This document shows, one piece after another, positions 44,722 to 52,331 of a DNA stretch of 64,000 bases. Where the stretch lies: assembly GCA_020026435.1 (NCBI GenBank), contig JAHHQK010000005.1, positions 27,379 to 91,378 on the forward strand, given 5' to 3'. The position numbers were made by a program, and so were the translations under genes. Origin of the DNA: Alistipes sp. (GTDB taxonomy: Bacteria; Bacteroidota; Bacteroidia; Bacteroidales; Rikenellaceae). Position 1 is the stretch's first letter. Each line of letters starts with the position of its first letter. Under the pieces are notes generated by a model that saw only the letters and a program-made list of their open reading frames with translations, was not told the DNA's origin and made no database searches.

Positions 44722-46089
44722 TTATTTATAGAAAACCGTAATAGTCTTAACAGGAACTTGTGTCTTGTTATTGAATTTTATAGCAGTAAATTTCACTTCA
44801 GAAATGCCGTTGGAATTTTCCCAAATCCAACCCGTTGCATCATCTAATTGCCCATTATCATATTTCAAAGCAGCACCTGACTTTTTTGCATTATTATTAT
44901 TTGTTTCAATCACAATCTTTGTGATTTTCTTGGTACTATCAGATATACCTATAGTCAAAGTGTTATCTATATACATACGTACTGCACCACCACCAGCTAC
45001 ATAATACTTCGGAGGATTGCTTCCTTTAGCCTTGTCAAACACCACCGAAAGCGGATCTGTACCAACAACATTCGTAACATCATGCTTATCTCCGTAATTT
45101 CGAGCCGCCAAATCGATCGTCATCGAGGAATCGGGAATAACAGGAACAACACCGGTAAGATCTACAGACAAGATATTGAGAGCCGAATTCGAGAAAGCGA
45201 TCTCCTTGGTCAAAGTGACATCCTTGGTAAACGAGCGTTTGTTGGTCGTAAACGTAAAACGGATCTGATCGTTGGCCGCCAACATAACGGGAGCCGTCAC
45301 AAACATAGCATCAAACGTGGCATCAAGTGCAACATCCTTATAATTAACAACAACAGAAGAAGTTGCATTTGCATGGAAAATATTATTTTTATCGGCGACA
45401 GGAGTCACTCCATCAACTGCCACAAATCGACGGCTTTCAGGATTGAAAAGATATTGTCCAGTCAGAAATTTACCTTCTGTAAGTATTTCCAAGCCGACCG
45501 ATTTGACAGTCTCACCCGATACCGGAATAAAGCCTTTGAATGTAACTTTAGAGATAGCCACAGGACGAGCAAAACGCACTTTCTGTGCAGGGATCTCCTC
45601 TGTTGGAGTCGTCGGAGTCAGAGTAATGCCTTCCATAACCAAAGCGTCGGCCTCTTTATCGAAAGAACCCACTTCGGCATTCTGCATAGTGGGAATTTTC
45701 ATACCCAAGGCAACGACCTTTGTACCACCCGGTTTCACATCATTACGAAAATCGGACGCAGCAGACAAGACTCCCTGGATATAATTGCTTTTTTGTGCCG
45801 TCAAATTAGACACTTTAAACGAAGCGGTTTTTCCATCCTGAGAAATCGTAGCTCTAACCTTTTCTTTAAAAATACCATTTACATAGGTCGACACTTCATC
45901 GCCTTGTGACCAAATGATATCCGTACCATTATACATAGTACGCGTAGCATCCGTTGATTCACTCTCGGCAATCAGCGTAACACTGACTTCGGATTCTGCG
46001 GACTGAGTAGCATCTTCTTCTTTCGAGCATCCTGTAAATGCCATTGCTGCTACGACAATAGCGAACAAACTTTTTACAATTCGTTTCAT
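44722..46089 (-). CDS. Fimbrillin-like lipoprotein
   Basis: 455 residues. Lipobox FTGC (Cys21) followed by SKEED. The N-terminal part has the fimbrillin/Mfa pattern: SESTDATRTMYNGTDIIWSQ, GDEVSTYV and a run of beta strands with conserved YIQGVLSAASDF. The C-terminal 130 residues (from about DSSMTIDLAARNYGDKHDV) form a separate beta domain ending TVFYK. FimA/Mfa-type proteins are exported as lipoproteins and assembled into surface fibres after proteolysis. GC content is clearly lower than in the flanking genes, suggesting transfer or diversifying selection. A 51-residue peptide gene lies 12 nt upstream in the same transcript. Confidence 0.8.
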   Translation of the reverse strand: MKRIVKSLFAIVVAAMAFTGCSKEEDATQSAESEVSVTLIAESESTDATRTMYNGTDIIWSQGDEVSTYVNGIFKEKVRATISQDGKTASFKVSNLTAQKSNYIQGVLSAASDFRNDVKPGGTKVVALGMKIPTMQNAEVGSFDKEADALVMEGITLTPTTPTEEIPAQKVRFARPVAISKVTFKGFIPVSGETVKSVGLEILTEGKFLTGQYLFNPESRRFVAVDGVTPVADKNNIFHANATSSVVVNYKDVALDATFDAMFVTAPVMLAANDQIRFTFTTNKRSFTKDVTLTKEIAFSNSALNILSVDLTGVVPVIPDSSMTIDLAARNYGDKHDVTNVVGTDPLSVVFDKAKGSNPPKYYVAGGGAVRMYIDNTLTIGISDSTKKITKIVIETNNNNAKKSGAALKYDNGQLDDATGWIWENSNGISEVKFTAIKFNNKTQVPVKTITVFYK

Positions 46090-46101
46090 TTCTCCCTGAA
46101 T

Positions 46102-46257
46102 TTAAAATTCACCCAACTCATTATCGGGATCCGTAAATCCAGGTGTTCCCCAATCTGCGTAGTTTACATCTGCCCCACCTGTCGTGGCAAATCCCTGCTC
46201 AACGGCAATCTCAAGCTCCTCGAGGACGGGAGCAACATACATTTTTGTTACTTTCAT
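46102..46257 (-). CDS. 51-residue peptide ahead of fimbrillin gene
   Basis: ATG at 46257 to TAA at 46102. The translation starts MKVTKMYVAPVLEELEIAVE, continues QGFATTGGADVNYADWGTP and ends in an acidic GFTDPDNELGEF. There is no signal peptide. A basic start, an amphipathic E-rich helix and a Gly-rich centre give it a precursor-like look. Its stop is 12 nt before the fimbrillin start and it sits behind a near-consensus promoter, so it is very probably expressed. Similar very short genes occur in related bacteria, but I know of no function. Confidence 0.7.
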   Translation of the reverse strand: MKVTKMYVAPVLEELEIAVEQGFATTGGADVNYADWGTPGFTDPDNELGEF

Positions 46258-46332
46258 GTTTATAAATTTTTAAAGGTTTATTTGTTTTATAAGCGTTAAT
46301 TACAAGGCATTTCCGACACCTGAATCCATACA

Positions 46333-46363
46333 CAAATATACAATTTCCGGACTATAATTCAAA
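46333..46363 (-). promoter_or_regulatory. Promoter of the peptide-fimbrillin operon
   Basis: On the minus strand TTTG (46363-46360), 19 nt, TATATTTG (46340-46333). The leader is about 70 nt. Confidence 0.78.
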
Positions 46364-46410
46364 GCATAATATGGAATTTATCTCTTTCCTTATTCTGTTG
46401 GTTCAATAAA

Positions 46411-46785
46411 TTATCCATTAGGTCGTTTACTTCGGTCAACACGGTTTTTTACGAGGTCTTTCCACCGATTGTTCGAAGTTGCAGCACTTTCGTTTCCCTC
46501 AATTACCCCACTGCCCTCCTCGGCCCAGAAAATCCGGTTCTTTGCAATGTTGGAACTGCTCATGCAGTGCGCAATCGGAACATTGTGAATCCCATCCGCC
46601 ACAAAGGGACTGTTCGTGACCACGATGGCACGGTCTCGCTCGAAAAGCGGATTCTCGAACACGGGACGTCTGCCCAAAAAGCAGAGCGTATATTAGTCGA
46701 TGGCAGGCAGGAATCAGCGGATCTCATCGGGATCGAGGCGGCCGTTGCGATTCAGATCACGGTTGCGCAGGTAAACCGCCCACTG
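46411..46785 (-). pseudogene. Remnant of a fimbrial-type (DUF4906-like) protein, C-terminal part
   Basis: Read on the minus strand in one frame: QWAVYLRNRDLNRNGRLD, PDEIR, a TGA where Trp is expected, FLPAID, a TAA where Gln is expected, then YTLCFLGRRPVFENPLFERD, a loop, CMSSSNIAKNRIFWAEEG and a stop. The NRDLNxNGxLDxDEIRW-FLPAIDQ pattern and the IFWAEEG block are those of the C-terminal region of large fimbria-associated proteins of Bacteroidetes. Two nonsense changes in the same frame and loss of everything upstream show it is dead. Family naming is from memory. Confidence 0.65.
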
Positions 46786-46787
46786 CG

Positions 46788-47259
46788 CAGGATCTCTCGA
46801 TTGCCCCCGCTTGCGATGAGCCAATCGGACGGAGCGTCCACCACTCCGAGTTTCAGGCCCCGCAACTTGCGACGGGCACGTTCCACCACAAAGTCTTCCT
46901 GCAAACGTCGTGCAATACAGGTCGTGATTCCGTGGAGGATCTCACCCCTCGCGTCCGTTTTGACGCAGGTAAGAGAGAATCTCCATCGAGGCGGTCAACG
47001 AATTGTCCTTTCCCGAGGTCAGCAGGCGAACATATCCACCGATCCGATCGAAGTTGCGTTTGAAAAGCCCCTCGGTACCTCCCGTACGTACGAAAATGAC
47101 GGGCAACAGCTGATCATTGCTGGCCTCGTAATCCTCGTCGTACAGTTCGAATGCGCAACCGGCTTCCGATGAAATTTCATCGAGGAATCGTTACGATGCA
47201 TCCTCGGTGGCACTTTTGTCATGTATCGCCGAAGTGAGCGTAAATAGTGAGATCTTCAT
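46788..47259 (-). pseudogene. Decayed sugar-isomerase-like gene, N-terminal part
   Basis: From an ATG at 47259 the minus strand reads MKISLFTLTSAIHDKSATED, then a TAA at codon 23, then FLDEISSEAGCAFELYDEDY, LLPVIFVRTGGTEGLFKRNF, YVRLLTSGKDNSLTASMEIL and SYLRQNGREG. One extra base near 46943 shifts the frame; removing it restores EILHGITTCIARRLQED and LKLGVVDAPSDWLIASGG. After this the homology breaks off into the fimbrial remnant. The VRTGGTEG and PSDWLI blocks resemble proteins annotated as L-fucose/L-arabinose isomerase-like in Bacteroidetes. A good promoter remains in front. Confidence 0.6.
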
Positions 47260-47283
47260 AGTCATTTCGATTAAAACGAAAAT

Positions 47284-47314
47284 TAAAGATAATGCATTCT
47301 CTCAAGTAAAACAA
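47284..47314 (-). promoter_or_regulatory. Surviving promoter of the isomerase-like pseudogene
   Basis: On the minus strand TTG (47314-47312), 20 nt, TATCTTTA (47291-47284). Confidence 0.5.
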
Positions 47315-47362
47315 GTCTTCACGCCGCCTTTCCTCAAAAAATCCGTTCCACCTCGAAAACGA

Positions 47363-47405
47363 CGAAGGCGAAGCCCTCCCGTTCAAGGAGCGAGCTTCGC
47401 CTTCG
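47363..47405 (-). terminator. Hairpin after the B12-regulated operon
   Basis: A 12-bp stem CGAAGGCGAAGC / GCTTCGCCTTCG 20 bases beyond the stop of the propeller lipoprotein. The T tract on the minus strand is short. Confidence 0.7.
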
Positions 47406-47425
47406 GAAAAATATGTTCAGAGAAC

Positions 47426-48676
47426 TTATTTGCCCAGGAAGATCATCGGCGAGAAGAGGAACATATCTTCGATACGCACCTTCTCATCGGGATCGAGCAG
47501 AGCCTCTGAAGAATCGTGCTTCGTCAGCAAGATGCGCGAGATATAACCCGCACGGCTCGAACGACGTGCACCCGGACCTCCGACGATCACCAAATCGGCA
47601 ACGTGGCCGATGTACAGATCACGCGTATCGGGGTTGATACCCATACGAATGGCACCCGTCACTTGTTTGCTCTTATTGATGTCCGATGCGGGGATCGTGT
47701 AGAAGAGTTTGGGCTCGGCGGTCTTGTCGTTGACCGTCAGCGTATAGACTTTGTCACGACGCGAGCTTGTTCCGGCTACATAGAGCATGTTCGTCTCCTC
47801 GTCCAAAGCGGCACCGTCCCACGACAGCGTCTCGTCCATCATCACTTCGCCCTTCACGGCATTCTCCTTCATCGAGAAGATGTAACCCACGCCCTCGTTG
47901 GTACGGATCAGCAGCAGGTCGCTGCGCAGGCTGTACACACGGCGGATCGATTTCTCGACCGTCACGGCACTCTCTTTTTTACCGTCCTTACCCGACAGAA
48001 TGCTGATCGTGTTGCCGTTGAAGAGAAACAACTTACCCTCGTAACCCATACCGGAGATATTGCGGTTGTAGTCGAAAGTGGCAATCTGCTGCGATTTACC
48101 GCTCTTCAGATCGAGGCTCAAAATATCACGGCCCTCGAAGCCGACCAAAGCCATATCCTTCGAAACAGCCACAATGAAGTCGGGCTCCATGGTCTTGTCG
48201 AACGAATAGGAATGCTGGCTCTCGATCTTCAGCGACTTGCCCTCGATCACCGTAGCCTTACCGATGGGCTGATCGTCGGCCAAAGTCTCCTTCTTGGCAA
48301 AGATCACGAAGTGACCTCCGACCTTGTCGAAACGGCAGTCAAAGCCCAGAGCTGCATCCTGACCGGCAAAAGCATCCAACGTAACCTGACCCTCGGGCGA
48401 GATATACATCAACTTGGCCTGTGGAGCCGATCTATCGGGCTCGTAACCACCCAGATTGGGAATCTGGCTCTGATCCAGCACGAACATATAACCCTCGAAG
48501 CCCTCGTACTGGGGGGCGGGATCGGGTGTAGGTTCGGGATCGGGCGTAGGCGTGGGTGGAGTTACCTCTCCGCCGTTATCCGTATTACCTACCGGAGTTT
48601 CATCGTCCGAACATGATGCCAAACAAAAGAGCGGCAATGCCATAAAAAGCATCAGGTATTTTGAAAAAGTTCTCAT
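47426..48676 (-). CDS. Surface lipoprotein, predicted beta-propeller, B12-regulated
   Basis: 416 residues. Lipobox LASC followed by SDDET (Cys22), a surface-export pattern, then a Pro/Thr/Asp linker (about 35-57). The remaining 350 residues are short beta segments repeating every 40-50 residues (FVIFAKKETL, ALVGFEGRDILSLDL, LFLFNGNTISILSG, GYIFSMKENAV, NMLYVAGTSSRRDKVYTLTV, RDLYIGHVADLVIV), as in a seven-bladed propeller. It follows the LRR lipoprotein by 9 nt under a cobalamin riboswitch. In gut Bacteroides the surface propeller lipoprotein BtuG binds vitamin B12; this protein may be its counterpart. I cannot show homology by eye. Confidence 0.72.
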   Translation of the reverse strand: MRTFSKYLMLFMALPLFCLASCSDDETPVGNTDNGGEVTPPTPTPDPEPTPDPAPQYEGFEGYMFVLDQSQIPNLGGYEPDRSAPQAKLMYISPEGQVTLDAFAGQDAALGFDCRFDKVGGHFVIFAKKETLADDQPIGKATVIEGKSLKIESQHSYSFDKTMEPDFIVAVSKDMALVGFEGRDILSLDLKSGKSQQIATFDYNRNISGMGYEGKLFLFNGNTISILSGKDGKKESAVTVEKSIRRVYSLRSDLLLIRTNEGVGYIFSMKENAVKGEVMMDETLSWDGAALDEETNMLYVAGTSSRRDKVYTLTVNDKTAEPKLFYTIPASDINKSKQVTGAIRMGINPDTRDLYIGHVADLVIVGGPGARRSSRAGYISRILLTKHDSSEALLDPDEKVRIEDMFLFSPMIFLGK

Positions 48677-48685
48677 GGTCTTTGT

Positions 48686-49972
48686 TTATTTTACCAAATC
48701 ATAACCGGCCTGCTGGGGAAGAATGTCCTCCTGGAGCTCACCTCCCATAAAATACTCTGCAGGAATCTTACCCGAGAGTTTGTTACCCGAAACGTAGAAC
48801 ATCGTGTAGACCACACCGTGGTTCACACCGTCGACGATATAATCATGAGCGACCTTGCGCGGGAGGTTACCCGTGAGATTGTTGTTGCGCAGAGCCACGC
48901 TCACCAGCAGAGGCTGCTGCTTGCCACCCAGTTCGGCGGGAATCTCACCCTCGAAGCGGTTGTCATCCAAATAGAGCAGACCCAGGTGCTCCATACGGCT
49001 GGCTACCTCGGGCAGCTTGCCGCTCAGCTGATTCTGGCACAGCGACAGACGCAGCAGGTTCTTCAGATTGGCAAACGATGCGGGAATCGTACCCGTGAAG
49101 GCGTTCTCATCACCGTAGAACTCTTTGAGGCTCTCCATCTGACCCATCTCAGCGGGAATCTCACCGACCAGGCGGTTACCCGATACGAAAAGCGTCGAGA
49201 GGTTCTTCAGATTACCCAGCGTTGCGGGCAGCTCGCCTTCCAGACGGCAGCGGGCAATATCAAAGTAGCGGAGGTTCTCCAGATTACCCACCGATGCAGG
49301 TATCTCACCTTCGAAATTGTTGCGGCCCAAAACGATGTAGGAAGCCTTGGTCAGACGGCCCAGCTCCTCGGGCAGGCGACCCGACAGCAGCGTGTTGGGG
49401 GCTTTAGCCACAAATCCAGGACGCTCCAGATCCCAGGGTGCACCCCACAACTCGAGCGAGTCGATCTGCGTAAGGTTGCCAATTGCCGACGACAGCTCGC
49501 CGTGAACATCGCTGAAACGCATCTTCCACACGCGCAGGTTCTTCAGGTTGTACAGTTCCTCAGGAATCTCACCACCCAGACGGTAGTTGTCCGACAGATC
49601 CAATACCTCGAGAGCCGTCAGATTACCGATCTCGTGCGGCAGTTCGCCGACCAGGCGGTTGCCACCTAAACGCAGCGATACAACGCGCTCCTCACCGTCA
49701 ACGACGGCAGTTTTTACGCCATACCAATCCTTCAGTTCGGTATCCTCGCGCATCCAATTATCATTACGGTGCCAATCCTCACCCATGGCCGAACGATACA
49801 GCGCCTCAAGTGCAAGGCGATCACCCTCGGCAACGGGAGATCTCGACGGAAGTGTGTTTTCTTGATTTTCGGCGTTCATAGAATCCTGAACGTCACCGGG
49901 TTGCTTCTCACAACCGACCATGCTCATGGCTCCAGCCAAAATGAGCATCCAAAAATTTGTTTTCTTTAACAT
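48686..49972 (-). CDS. Leucine-rich-repeat lipoprotein, B12-regulated
   Basis: 428 residues. Lipobox MVGC (Cys21). A capping region (DRLALEALYRSAMGEDWHRN) leads into about twelve 24-residue repeats of the plant-type pattern LxxLxxLxLxxNxLxGxIPxx, for example LKNLSTLFVSGNRLVGEIPA and LGLLYLDDNRFEGEIPAELG. Such solenoids bind ligands or proteins on their concave face. The lipobox and missing retention features suggest outer-membrane anchoring. It is the first gene behind the cobalamin riboswitch, so B12 capture or contact with a B12 transporter is the likely role; no btuB is beside it. Confidence 0.85.
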   Translation of the reverse strand: MLKKTNFWMLILAGAMSMVGCEKQPGDVQDSMNAENQENTLPSRSPVAEGDRLALEALYRSAMGEDWHRNDNWMREDTELKDWYGVKTAVVDGEERVVSLRLGGNRLVGELPHEIGNLTALEVLDLSDNYRLGGEIPEELYNLKNLRVWKMRFSDVHGELSSAIGNLTQIDSLELWGAPWDLERPGFVAKAPNTLLSGRLPEELGRLTKASYIVLGRNNFEGEIPASVGNLENLRYFDIARCRLEGELPATLGNLKNLSTLFVSGNRLVGEIPAEMGQMESLKEFYGDENAFTGTIPASFANLKNLLRLSLCQNQLSGKLPEVASRMEHLGLLYLDDNRFEGEIPAELGGKQQPLLVSVALRNNNLTGNLPRKVAHDYIVDGVNHGVVYTMFYVSGNKLSGKIPAEYFMGGELQEDILPQQAGYDLVK

Positions 49973-50126
49973 ACCATTTTTAATATTTGGAAAGGTTTAC
50001 TTCTTTCAAGTATTCAACTTCCGCAAAATCAATGGTATATCAAAAACAATAACATTCGAACCTTGTAAAGACCGGGTTATTTCTCTCAGGGGCACAATCC
50101 CCTTCGATCCCTTTTATCTACTCGGA

Positions 50127-50200
50127 ACCTGTCATTATTCCCTTCATCCCACGGAAGTTAATAATCTTGTAAAAAAAACTTTTACAAACCAATGACAGGT
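50127..50200 (-). promoter_or_regulatory. Possible expression platform of the cobalamin riboswitch
   Basis: A perfect 10-bp inverted repeat ACCTGTCATT (50127-50136) / AATGACAGGT (50191-50200). In the RNA the upstream arm overlaps the conserved ACCTG at the 3' end of the aptamer, so pairing would compete with B12 binding. Confidence 0.5.
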
Positions 50201-50375
50201 GTTCTGACTTGCTCCCAAATACATCACCTTCCCATTCTCATTTTAGAGGACAGTGGCCGGATCTTCGGTGATCCCAGACATATTTGTTATTACAGAGCTT
50301 ACAGCAGCGGGACTGTTCAGGATTTTCACCTGATTCCCTTTATTTCATCGCACATCCCGTGCGAACCATTAGCGC
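50192..50375 (-). promoter_or_regulatory. Cobalamin (vitamin B12) riboswitch
   Basis: On the minus strand the aptamer elements appear in order: GGTTCGCACGGG, AAAGGGAATCAGGTGAAAAT, CCTGAACAGTCCCGCTGCTG, the GCCACTGT box, GGGAAGG, and the closing AAGTCAGAACACCTGTC. It lies 220 nt before the LRR lipoprotein. Such elements repress B12 uptake genes when adenosylcobalamin is abundant. Confidence 0.93.
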
Positions 50376-50377
50376 GA

Positions 50378-50410
50378 CAAAGATAGAGATTCTATTCAAA
50401 TAAAAAACAA
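50378..50410 (-). promoter_or_regulatory. Promoter of the B12-regulated operon
   Basis: On the minus strand TATCTTTG (50385-50378) with TTG at 50410-50408 (22 nt). Transcription would start right at the riboswitch. Confidence 0.6.
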
Positions 50411-50525
50411 TTTTTTTTTAATTATAATTCATATTTTTCCTAATCGCCGCAGCAAGCGAAGGTAACACACTGAAACACAGCGATCATATCCCTTCGCCAC
50501 CCTTTAATCTCCCGCCCGAATAAAA

Positions 50526-50553
50526 AGACCTCCGCCATTCGAGGCGAAGGTCA
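50526..50553 (-). terminator. Small hairpin after the aminotransferase remnant
   Basis: GACCTCCGCC pairs with GGCGAAGGTC (with a mismatch), A-rich on the left. Probably the old terminator of the decayed gene. Confidence 0.5.
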
Positions 50554-50617
50554 TATCTCCAAAGCAAAGGGGGCTGGAGTTGGATCCCGAATCCCTTATG
50601 TAGGCTTCTTCTTCGAG

Positions 50618-51061
50618 TTACGACATAGCCTTTTCAAGCACCGATCGGGGTGTGGCGACATTCAAACGCATGAAGCCCATGCCTTCCTTTCCGAACGAAG
50701 CACCGTCGTTAAGGACCAATCCCGCCTCATCGGCAAAGAAGCGGATCTGTTCGTCGTGCGACATTTCCAGCGCCCGATAATCCAACCACTCCTCTCCGTT
50801 GTTGTAGGCTGCAGCGACACTGTCGAAAGCGAAGACATGACCCGCGTCGATTTCTCCGGCCTCAAGACAGATGACAAACTGCTGCAAAAGTTTCTCATTG
50901 AAAATCAGCGTATGCGATGCAGCCAGGCTCGGCATATTGAACGTCTTGCTCGGAGCCATAAACGCCACCGAATTGAGGCGGGCCAGCTCGGGAACCGTGG
51001 CAAAAGGCGTATGGTGGTAAGGCGGGAGGATCAGATCGGCATGGATCTCATGCGACCCCAT
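50618..51061 (-). pseudogene. PatB/MalY-type aminotransferase (cystathionine beta-lyase) remnant
   Basis: The minus-strand frame reads SHEIHADLILPPYHHTPFAT, FMAPSKTFNMPSLAASHTLI (with the PLP-lysine SKTFNMP), ICLEAGEIDAGHVFAFDSVA and AAYNNGEEWLDYRALEMS, then jumps to EQIRFFADEAGLVLNDGASF and GKEGMGFMRLNVATPRSVLE. In intact PatB proteins about 45 residues separate EEWLD from the E-x-x-R-FF block; these are missing here, as is the whole N-terminal half. The frame is otherwise clean, so decay is by deletions. The intact enzyme would cleave cystathionine or cysteine. Confidence 0.8.
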
Positions 51062-51143
51062 ATATCTTTCATTCCATCGACCTTCACTGCATGAGTCGAA
51101 TGGAGGTCGATGACTTCATCGAAATTGTAAATCAGGGTTCTTT

Positions 51144-52105
51144 GTGTTTTTCGGCTCTAAAAATCGTCTGGTGGAGCTTTCTAAAATCTACCGTCAGAAG
51201 GATTCCGAGTTCATCGACATCCTGTCGGCCGTACGCCAAAACCGCATGACCCGGGGACTGCCCGCCAAGCTCAACGAGCGTTACGACCCCGATTAGGAAG
51301 CTCCCGACGGCTGCATCACGCTCTGCACGCACAACTACTCGGCGCGAGAGATCAACCTCTCGCAGCTGGAGGCACTCCCGTCCCGCAAATACACCTACAC
51401 AGCCACCACCGAGGGAAACTTTCCCGAAAGCATGTACCCCCAAGATGTCGAGTTCAAACTCAAGAAGGGTGCGCAGGTCATGTTCACGAAGAATTACCCC
51501 AGCCCCGAGAAGCTCTTCGTCAACGGCACGATCGACGAGGTGGTGGCTTCGTCTGTCGATTTCGATGACAAGGCCAAGAAGAAACTCAACCGACAATATT
51601 TTCCGAACTTTACGATAGAACTCTTCACCAAACTTTTCCTTTGGAATTACTCGTGCGAAGGGTTTGATTTGGAACGCCACCTCGAACAGAGAGCCTTGCT
51701 TTAGGCCGAACTCCCCGACCTCAAACCCGAGGAGGCCCGTGTCCTGCTGAATCGCGCCATAGCCCATCCGGGGACAAACTTTGCACAACTGTCGACCCAC
51801 AAAGCCATCGATCGTAAGGCCGAAAACCAAGACAACGATTCGGATGAGCCCTCTGAAGATGAAGATCCGGACATTCTTCATCCCGAGGTCTTCGAGCTGC
51901 TCAGGCAATGGCGTTACGCCAAGGCTTCGGAGCTTCAGTTGCCCCCTACTGCATCCTCCATCAGCGTCCGATGATCGCCCTGGCCAACGACCTGCCGCCA
52001 ACCACATCCGAACTTTTGGCCATCAAGGGTATCGGCAAAATATTCGTCGGGAAATATGGCGAAAAGGTGTTGGAGATGCTTGGATCGGCCACCGACGAAT
52101 TCTAA
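51144..52105 (+). pseudogene. PIF1-type helicase with HRDC domain, decayed
   Basis: One plus-strand frame reads FFGSKNRLVELSKIYRQKDS, FIDILSAVRQNRMTRGLPAK, LNERYDPD, a TAG at 51294, EAPDGCITLCTHNYSAREIN, SQLEALPSRKYTYTATTEGN, FPESMYPQDVEFKLKKGAQV and MFTKNYPSPEKLFVNGTIDE. After that the middle is deleted; a second TAG sits at 51702. An HRDC domain follows (FELLRQWRYAKASELQLP), broken by a frameshift in a C5 run at 51942-51946, and resumes as YCILHQRPMIALANDLPP to the TAA at 52105. The upstream Walker A half is missing. The intact family unwinds DNA in recombination and replication. Confidence 0.75.
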
Positions 52106-52261
52106 GGTCGATCCCCTCCGCATCCTGACTTTTCAACCGGCCATATACCACTCGCCGAGCATTCGATCGGGAGACATCCTTATTTTCGAATCGGAAGTTG
52201 CACTCCGTCTTCCGCCAAGATCCGGCATTCAGTCCCTTTCGTGGAATTCAGCGACCAATAA

Positions 52262-52308
52262 AAACAAGCTGTGCCGGCAGAGCATATAAAAACTCTGTCG
52301 GCACAGCC
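52262..52308 (-). terminator. Terminator of the GH3-PL8 operon
   Basis: A 15-bp stem (GCTGTGCCGGCAGAG / CTCTGTCGGCACAGC, one wobble) with an A-rich left flank that gives T's on the minus strand. Confidence 0.85.
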
Positions 52309-52331
52309 TGAATTATATTCCCCAAGGGGAG

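Noticed and set aside
51132..52007. A 291-codon minus-strand frame over the helicase remnant
   Set aside because: The plus strand shows conserved helicase and HRDC blocks; the minus frame is open only because the old coding frame shadows it.
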